Assembly (NCBI GenBank): GCA_002346745.1
Contig: DEAL01000028.1
Coordinates: 1 to 19,553, forward strand
DNA from: Candidatus Neomicrothrix sp. UBA2983
GTDB lineage: Bacteria > Actinomycetota > Acidimicrobiia > Acidimicrobiales > MedAcidi-G1
DNA length: 19,553 nucleotides
Direction of reading: 5' to 3'
This document shows, in pieces, positions 15,232 to 19,553 of the stretch. Every line of letters starts with the position of its first letter. Position 1 is the stretch's first letter. The position numbers and the translations under genes were made by a program. Under the pieces are notes generated by a model that was not told the DNA's origin, did no database searches, and saw only the letters and a list, made by a program, of their open reading frames with translations.

Positions 15232-16707
15232 TCAGTCGCCGGTCTTGATGGCGGCGGTGAGGGATGTCACCTGGTCGTAGATCTCCTGGCGTTCGCCCAT
15301 GAGCGCCTGGATCTTGTCGACCGCGTGGATGACCGTGGTGTGGTCGCGGTCCCCGAACTCCCGGCCGATTGCGGGGAAGCTCAGGTCGGTGAGGTCGCGG
15401 AACACGTACATGGCGATTTGGCGGGCCGTGACGAGAGGGCGCCGCCGACTTGGGCCGATCAGGTCCATGATGGTGAACCCGTACAACTCCGAGGTGTGCC
15501 GCAGGATGACCTCCGGGGTGATCGGGCGCGGCTGGTTCGAGGTGATCAGGTCGCTGAGAACGGTTCGGGCGTCGTCGACGGTGACCACCATCTGGTTGAG
15601 GCTGGCGAAGGCGATGATGCGGGTCAGCGCACCCTCGAGTTCACGGATGTTGTCCGTGATGTTCTCTGCGATGAACGCCAGGACCCCGTCGCCAACCAGT
15701 TCGGGGGTGGGGGCCTTCTCGGCCTTCTTGTGGAGGATGGCGAGGCGGGTCTCGACGTCGGGTGGTTGCACGTCGGTGGTGAGGCCCATCTTGAAGCGGC
15801 TGCGCAGCCGATCCTCGAGGGTGGGGATCTCGTCGGGCGGCCGGTCGCTGGAGAGCAGGATCTGGCCGCCGGCCTCGTGGACCGACTTGAAGGTGTGGAA
15901 GAACTCCTCTTGGAGGCCCTCCTTGCCGGCGAGGAACTGCACGTCGTCGACGAGGAGCACGTCGATCTCCCGGTAGCGCTGCTTGAATTCGGGAAGTGAC
16001 TTGTTCCGAATCGCCTCGACGAAACGGTTCATGAACTCCTCGCTCGAGACGTACCGGACCCGCTTCCTCGGGTAGTGGTCGAGCACGTAGGAGGCGACGG
16101 CCCGCAGGAGGTGGGTCTTGCCGAGGCCGGACGACCCGTAGATGAACAGCGGGTTGTAGTGCTTTCCGGGCTCGCCGGCCACGGCCAGGGCGGCGGCATG
16201 GGCGAAGCGGTTCGAGGTGCCGATGACGAAGTCGTCGAACGTCAGGGGGACCGGCATGGCATCGTCGGCCGGGTCTCCCAGCAGATCGCCGGCGTTGGGG
16301 AGGGTGCCGACCTCGTCGAGGGGGAGGCGTCCCTCGTCGATCGTGGCAACCACAACCGGGATGTCGGGCGCCTCGTCGGGCGGAATAACCACAAGGGGGT
16401 CGATCGGCGGTTGCTGGAGCAGGTCGTCCTCCGGCTCGGCGGCCTGGCGGACCTCGACGCGGGGACAGAGCTGTTCGTCGGTGGCCTCGGCGAACACCTC
16501 GCGCAGGACCTCGCCGTACTTGTCCTCCATCCGACCCTTGGTCACCGCACTGGGGACGCTCAGGACGAACTCGTCGTCCTCGATCCCGATCACCTCCACG
16601 GCGCTGAACGTCATCTGGTAGACGACATCCGAGACCAGCGATCGGATCGCGTCGGCGCACTGCTCCCAGAGGTCGTTGGCGTTCCACACCCGTGTCGTAT
16701 CCGTCAC
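15232..16707 (-). CDS. dnaA: Chromosomal replication initiator protein DnaA
   Basis: 491 residues. It binds DnaA boxes, melts the origin and recruits the helicase. Start GTG 16705-16707: the protein then begins VTDTTRVWNANDLWEQ like other actinobacterial DnaA proteins, with GGAG 7 nt upstream. An ATG at 16747-16749 would add 14 residues encoded over a DnaA box and is less likely. Domain I ~1-85; acidic/proline-rich domain II ~86-150; AAA+ domain with FVIGTSNRFAHAAA, Walker A GSSGLGKT (191-198), Walker B LLVDDVQF (251-258) and the sensor-II region NIRELEGALTR (353-363). Domain IV has the DNA-binding signature FGDRDHTTVIHAVDKI (451-466). The protein is full-length and intact. Confidence 0.98.
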   Translation of the reverse strand: MTDTTRVWNANDLWEQCADAIRSLVSDVVYQMTFSAVEVIGIEDDEFVLSVPSAVTKGRMEDKYGEVLREVFAEATDEQLCPRVEVRQAAEPEDDLLQQPPIDPLVVIPPDEAPDIPVVVATIDEGRLPLDEVGTLPNAGDLLGDPADDAMPVPLTFDDFVIGTSNRFAHAAALAVAGEPGKHYNPLFIYGSSGLGKTHLLRAVASYVLDHYPRKRVRYVSSEEFMNRFVEAIRNKSLPEFKQRYREIDVLLVDDVQFLAGKEGLQEEFFHTFKSVHEAGGQILLSSDRPPDEIPTLEDRLRSRFKMGLTTDVQPPDVETRLAILHKKAEKAPTPELVGDGVLAFIAENITDNIRELEGALTRIIAFASLNQMVVTVDDARTVLSDLITSNQPRPITPEVILRHTSELYGFTIMDLIGPSRRRPLVTARQIAMYVFRDLTDLSFPAIGREFGDRDHTTVIHAVDKIQALMGERQEIYDQVTSLTAAIKTGD

Positions 16708-16726
16708 CTTGCTGCTCCGATCGTCG

Positions 16727-16735
16727 TTATCCACA
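16727..16735 (+). promoter_or_regulatory. DnaA box, exact consensus
   Basis: TTATCCACA, 20 bp upstream of the dnaA GTG start, inside the presumed 5' untranslated region. Its position suits DnaA autorepression. Confidence 0.7.
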
Positions 16736-16818
16736 GGTGTGGAATCCATTGTGGAAACCGGGTGGCATGGACGGAACGGCCACGGAGGAGCCCACGTCAC
16801 CCGGTTGGTGGGCGGGGC

Positions 16819-16827
16819 AACGTAGCA
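16819..16827 (-). promoter_or_regulatory. Candidate extended -10 promoter of dnaA
   Basis: TGCTACGTT on the minus strand fits an extended -10 (TGN then TANNNT). Transcription would start about 105 nt before the dnaA GTG. A one-mismatch DnaA box (16829-16837) abuts it directly upstream and an exact box lies in the leader, so DnaA could control its own gene. No good -35 is seen, as expected for extended -10 promoters. Confidence 0.4.
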
Positions 16828-16973
16828 CTGTGGATGACCGCGCGCACAAGGGCCAATCGCGCGCGGGAAAGGTGCAGGTGGGTCGTCGTTTTGCCGCGCG
16901 GCCGCCCGCGACGATCGCGTTTTCGCCACCGCCCGCGTGCCGCTCCGACGCCTGCGACGGCTCGAGGCGGACT

Positions 16974-16982
16974 TGTGGATAA
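16974..16982 (-). promoter_or_regulatory. DnaA box, exact consensus
   Basis: TGTGGATAA on the plus strand, TTATCCACA on the minus strand; with the preceding T it gives the ten-base TTATCCACAA. It lies 247 bp from the other exact box, in opposite orientation. Confidence 0.7.
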
Positions 16983-17028
16983 CCCGCCGGACAAGTGCCC
17001 TGTCGGCGACACGTCGCGCCGCTCGTGG

Positions 17029-17058
17029 TTGGCGCGACCCCCCGGGCCGCCGTAGCCT
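17029..17058 (+). promoter_or_regulatory. Candidate promoter of the rpmH-rnpA-yidD-yidC cluster
   Basis: TTGGCG (17029-17034), an 18-bp spacer and TAGCCT (17053-17058) form a plausible -35/-10 pair. Transcription would start near 17065, giving a leader of about 150 nt before rpmH. In contrast to the leaderless sites, no start codon follows 7 nt after the hexamer. Confidence 0.4.
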
Positions 17059-17214
17059 CTCCTGGTCGCCACGCGCCCCCGTGTGGCGTGTGTGGTCCTC
17101 GCCCGGAGCGAGTCCCGCAGCGGCCACACCACCGAGTTGGCCGCCACCCGAATCGACCACAGGACCGGAGCTCCCACCCCTTCCGAGGCCGGGCCTGGCA
17201 GCAGGAGCACAGCG

Positions 17215-17349
17215 ATGAAGCGCACCTACCAGCCGAACAATCGGAGGCGTGCCCGCAAGCACGGCTTCCGCCACCGCATGCGCACACGGGCAGGGCGGGC
17301 CATCATCAAGGCCCGCCGCCAGAAGGGCCGGACCCGCCTCTCGGCTTGA
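17215..17349 (+). CDS. rpmH: Ribosomal protein bL34
   Basis: 44 residues, MKRTYQPNNRRRARKHGF then RMRTRAGRAIIKARR and a basic end: the standard bL34 sequence. It is a small rRNA-binding protein of the large ribosomal subunit. AGGAG (17203-17207) is 7 nt before the ATG. The frame is open upstream to 17083 but that extension has no similarity to bL34. The stop codon overlaps the TTG start of rnpA. Confidence 0.98.
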   Translation: MKRTYQPNNRRRARKHGFRHRMRTRAGRAIIKARRQKGRTRLSA

Positions 17350-17690
17350 TCCGGCGACTCTCGCTCCGGAGCGATTTCGATGCCCTTCGGCACGATGGCC
17401 GAACGGTGCGCCGCGGACCACTGCGCGTCCGCTACCTCGCCTCGCCGGGCGGCGTCCACGATCCGGGCGTGCGCGTGGCGTACGGGATTGGTCGCCCGGT
17501 CGGCAATGGGGTCGTCCGCAACCGCCTCCGTCGCCGACTCCGCGCGGCCATGACCGCCCTCGACGCCGCCGGACGCCTGCCGGCCGGCGACTATCTCGTG
17601 CGAGCCGAACCCCGTGCGGCCGCGGCCACGTACCGGGACCTCGAGGCCGCCCTGGAGACCGTCGTCGACGACCTCGGGGACGGTGCCTGA
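17346..17690 (+). CDS. rnpA: Ribonuclease P protein component
   Basis: 114 residues, normal for the family. It assists the RNase P RNA in removing 5' leaders from pre-tRNAs. The N-terminal RRLSLRSDFDALRHDG corresponds to the usual RLxxxxDFxxVxxxG start, and GRPVGNGVVRNRLRRRLRAA (the RNR motif) is the RNA-binding signature. The best start is TTG 17346-17348, because it overlaps the rpmH stop as TTGA and gives the expected N-terminus; no ATG or GTG is available between this point and the conserved region. Translation is therefore probably coupled to rpmH. Confidence 0.93.
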   Translation: MIRRLSLRSDFDALRHDGRTVRRGPLRVRYLASPGGVHDPGVRVAYGIGRPVGNGVVRNRLRRRLRAAMTALDAAGRLPAGDYLVRAEPRAAAATYRDLEAALETVVDDLGDGA

Positions 17691-17691
17691 C

Positions 17692-17988
17692 ATGGGCACG
17701 ACGACCTCGGCCCCGCCCCGCACCGTGCCCACCTCGCTCTTTGCCCGGCCCCTGCTCGGCCTCGTGCACCTCTACCAGCGCCTGACGGACGGGCGTCCGA
17801 CACCGTGTCGGTTCGTCCCCACCTGCTCGAACTACGCCCTTGACGCCCTGGAGCGCCATGGGGCCCGCCGCGGCGGCTGGTTGACCGTGCGACGACTCTG
17901 TCGCTGCCACCCCTGGGGCCGCACCGGCTGGGATCCGGTGCCCGCCGGCCCGCAGGCGACCACCGCAACGGACGAGGACCGAGGCTGA
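17692..17988 (+). CDS. yidD: Membrane protein insertion efficiency factor YidD
   Basis: 98 residues from ATG 17692-17694, 1 bp after rnpA. The conserved core LVHLYQRLTDGRPTPCRFVPTC (in outline, ~24-45), then SNYALDALERHG and RRLCRCHPWGRTGWDPVP (68-85), carries the cysteine pair CRFVPTC and the RCHPW motif of YidD. The family is associated with the YidC pathway and helps insertion of membrane proteins at the inner membrane face. The N-terminal ~18 residues are a variable Thr/Ser/Pro segment. Its TGA overlaps the yidC ATG (TGATG). Confidence 0.93.
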   Translation: MGTTTSAPPRTVPTSLFARPLLGLVHLYQRLTDGRPTPCRFVPTCSNYALDALERHGARRGGWLTVRRLCRCHPWGRTGWDPVPAGPQATTATDEDRG

Positions 17989-19277
17989 TGTTCGACCTGA
18001 TCGCCAAGGTGCTCGCCTGGTTCTACGAGCTGTGGCCGTCCTACGGGATGGCCATCGTGCTGCTCACGATGGTGGTGATGGTGCTGGTCACGCCGTTGAC
18101 CCTCAAGGGGACGCGGTCGATGATCAAGATGCAGCACCTGCAGCCGGAGATGAAGAAGATCCAGAACCGGTACAAGAGCGACCGGGACCGGATGAACAAG
18201 GAGATGATGGCCTTCTACCAGGCCAACAACATCAACCCCATGGGCAGCTGCATGCCGCTGTTCGCTCAGGCACCCATCTTCATCGTCCTCTACAACGTGT
18301 TGCGGGGCCTGACGCGACGTCAGTCCGACGTGGGCGAGGTGGCCGGCTGGGCGGCCGGCCGGCTGTCTTCGGGCGAGGCGTTCGTGGCCGTGCCCGACGT
18401 CAAGCGGCCCTTCTTCCCCGACTACCTGCCGGAGGACTCGCTCCTCTTCCAGGACCTCTCGCGCAAGACCGAGATGGTGTCGTGGGGCTTCGACCTCTCG
18501 AGGTCGCTCAGCCGGGCCCTGGGGGACGGCCTTGTTGCGTCGCTCCCCTACCTGCTCCTGATCATCGTCGTCTTCGTCACCTCGTGGGTGATGAACAAGC
18601 AGATCCGGGGCCGCAACAAGACCGCATCGGCGAACCCGCAGCAGGAGATGATCATGAAGATCATGCCGTTCTTCCTGCCGGTGATCTCCTTCGGCCTGGA
18701 TGCGGCACTGGTCACCTACTTCGTGGTCTCCAACCTGTATCGCACCGGCCAGCAGGCCTACATCACGCGTGCGCTCTACGGGCCGGGACAGGAACAGCCG
18801 GCGGTGGTCATCCCGACGGCGGCGGAGGACGAGCCCAAGCCCAACAAGAAGGCGGGCGGCAAGTCCGGGAACACCCCTGCCGCCAAGGGCGGGAACCAGG
18901 GTGGTGGTTCGACGTCGGGCGGTTCGGACGATGCCCGGAGCCGGCGGACGACCGCGGGAAGCCGCTCGACGCCGAACGACGCCGACACCGGGAAGGCCCG
19001 AAAGAAGGGTTTGGCCAGAGCGTCCGAACCCGAGGCGGAGGGCGAGAAGGACGACAAGAAGGCTGCGCCCCAACGGGACGCCAAGGCGGATCGGCGGGCG
19101 AACCGGCGATCCGGACGTGACTCCTCGACCGGTCGGCGTCGCCGGCGTGGCGGGGAGGAGCCGGAGGCATCCGACGGCCGTCCACCGGCGGCCAGGCGCG
19201 GCGGCGGTCGGACGACCCCGCCGGGCACGGCCCGCCAGCGTGGCGCGCAGAACAAGAACAGGAAGAAGAGGAAGTAA
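17988..19277 (+). CDS. yidC: Membrane protein insertase YidC/Oxa1 family
   Basis: 429 residues. It inserts and folds membrane proteins alone or with SecYEG. It is of the short Gram-positive type without the large periplasmic domain of proteobacteria. Membrane segments lie near 18-37, 92-106, 183-203 and 224-250. The hydrophilic-groove arginine is Arg43 in LKGTRSMIKMQ, followed by the cytoplasmic hairpin MKKIQNRYKSDRDRMNKEMMAFYQ in outline (55-78) and NPMGSCMPLFAQAPIF (83-98). From ~270 to 429 it is a very long low-complexity cytoplasmic tail, rich in Lys, Arg, Gly, Ser, Asp and Glu and ending QNKNRKKRK; basic tails of this kind bind ribosomes. No lipobox is seen at the N-terminus. The start overlaps the yidD stop. 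Confidence 0.95.
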   Translation: MFDLIAKVLAWFYELWPSYGMAIVLLTMVVMVLVTPLTLKGTRSMIKMQHLQPEMKKIQNRYKSDRDRMNKEMMAFYQANNINPMGSCMPLFAQAPIFIVLYNVLRGLTRRQSDVGEVAGWAAGRLSSGEAFVAVPDVKRPFFPDYLPEDSLLFQDLSRKTEMVSWGFDLSRSLSRALGDGLVASLPYLLLIIVVFVTSWVMNKQIRGRNKTASANPQQEMIMKIMPFFLPVISFGLDAALVTYFVVSNLYRTGQQAYITRALYGPGQEQPAVVIPTAAEDEPKPNKKAGGKSGNTPAAKGGNQGGGSTSGGSDDARSRRTTAGSRSTPNDADTGKARKKGLARASEPEAEGEKDDKKAAPQRDAKADRRANRRSGRDSSTGRRRRRGGEEPEASDGRPPAARRGGGRTTPPGTARQRGAQNKNRKKRK

Positions 19278-19279
19278 CC

Positions 19280-19553
19280 GTGGAGTGGATCGAGACCACC
19301 GGAACGACGGTCGACGAGGCCAAGGAGCGCGCCCTGGACCGGCTCGGCGTCGCCGAGGACGAACTCGAGTACGAGGTTCTCGCCGAGGCGTCCCGGTCGA
19401 TGCTGGGACTGCGCAAGACGGAGGCCCGGCTTCGGGCCAGGGTCCGGCCCCGTCAGCCCCGTCCCAAGGCCGACCGGCGTGACCGCGACCGGAACCGCCG
19501 CGGCGGACAAGACCGTGGTGGCCGGAACCGCAACGGCAGGGGCCAGAAGCAGG
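19280..19553 (+). CDS. khpB: RNA-binding protein KhpB/Jag, N-terminal part (runs off the right edge)
   Basis: Ninety-one codons are visible from GTG 19280-19282, 2 bp after yidC, with AGAGGAAG upstream as Shine-Dalgarno. The start VEWIETTGTTVDEAKERALDRLGV (in outline) and the following VAEDELEYEVLAEASRSMLGL are the Jag_N domain (residues 1-~50). After it comes an extremely Arg/Gly/Asn/Asp-rich linker (~55-91). The KH and R3H RNA-binding domains expected for KhpB would lie beyond the window. The partner of yidC in this conserved cluster, it is involved in RNA binding and, in firmicutes, cell elongation control. Only the N-terminal domain can be verified here. Confidence 0.88.
   Translation, partial: MEWIETTGTTVDEAKERALDRLGVAEDELEYEVLAEASRSMLGLRKTEARLRARVRPRQPRPKADRRDRDRNRRGGQDRGGRNRNGRGQKQ

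Larger units (their letters stand above)
16708..17214. other. dnaA-rpmH intergenic region, probable oriC
   Basis: A 507-bp gap without a credible gene between divergent dnaA and rpmH. DnaA-box matches: TTATCCACA exact at 16727-16735 (plus); TCATCCACA at 16829-16837 (minus, one mismatch); TTATCCACA exact at 16974-16982 (minus; ten bases TTATCCACAA). Weaker TCCACA cores lie at 16738-16743 and 16750-16755 (minus). If replication begins here, both dnaA-gyrA (minus) and rpmH-khpB (plus) are read in the direction of fork movement. No obvious A+T-rich unwinding element is visible by eye, so the exact melting site is unknown. Confidence 0.65.

Noticed and set aside
16747..16749. Upstream ATG as the dnaA start
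   Set aside because: It lacks a Shine-Dalgarno and would translate through a DnaA box; GTG 16705-16707 gives the family-typical N-terminus with GGAG upstream.
17083..17214. N-terminal extension of rpmH
   Set aside because: bL34 begins at MKRTYQPNN with an AGGAG 7 nt upstream; the extra sequence is untranslated leader.

Overview
This is a high-GC chromosomal segment around a replication origin. Gene content and order (khpB/jag - yidC - yidD - rnpA - rpmH facing dnaA - dnaN - recF - dciA - gyrB - gyrA, then a DUF3566 membrane protein and tRNA-Ile) are those of an actinobacterium. The DUF3566 gene and tRNA-Ile next to gyrA, the very high G/C at third codon positions and the short C-rich -10 elements fit this. 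A lineage such as Acidimicrobiia is my guess; no single sequence here proves it.

Left part (1-6581, variable genes). A partial lipoprotein enters from the left edge. Next is a large secreted multidomain protein (179-3754, minus strand) with fibronectin type III domains and an S1 serine protease. Divergent from it is an inositol-monophosphatase-family enzyme, probably histidinol-phosphatase. A minus-strand group follows: a small hydrophobic ORF, an NAD(P)-binding oxidoreductase and a DUF3105 lipoprotein, preceded by a putative leaderless promoter. tRNA-Ile(GAT) lies to its right.

Middle (6619-15231, minus strand). DUF3566 protein, TadE/TadG-like protein, gyrA, gyrB, dciA (DUF721), recF and dnaN form the replication/topology block. 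Several junctions are overlapping stop/start codons. Two short unannotated ORFs sit between dciA and gyrB.

Origin (15021-17214). DnaA-box-like sequences occur on both sides of dnaA. The best ones, two exact TTATCCACA and one single-mismatch site, are in the 507-bp dnaA-rpmH gap, where transcription diverges. The dnaN-dnaA gap holds weaker TCCAC motifs, partly in a helically phased array.

Right part (17215-19553, plus strand). rpmH, rnpA, yidD, yidC and the start of khpB form a tight ribosome/RNase P/membrane-insertion cluster.

The strongest unusual signals are: (1) the S1 protease domain appears inserted inside one fibronectin III domain; (2) three genes or operons share a -10-like TANNNT exactly 7 nt before the start codon, suggesting leaderless mRNAs; (3) a putative leader ORF overlaps the gyrB start codon; (4) GyrA has Gln at the position of quinolone-resistance residue Ser83; (5) DnaA-box half-sites are helically phased. 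I found no CRISPR array, insertion sequence, phage or recognisable defence system.
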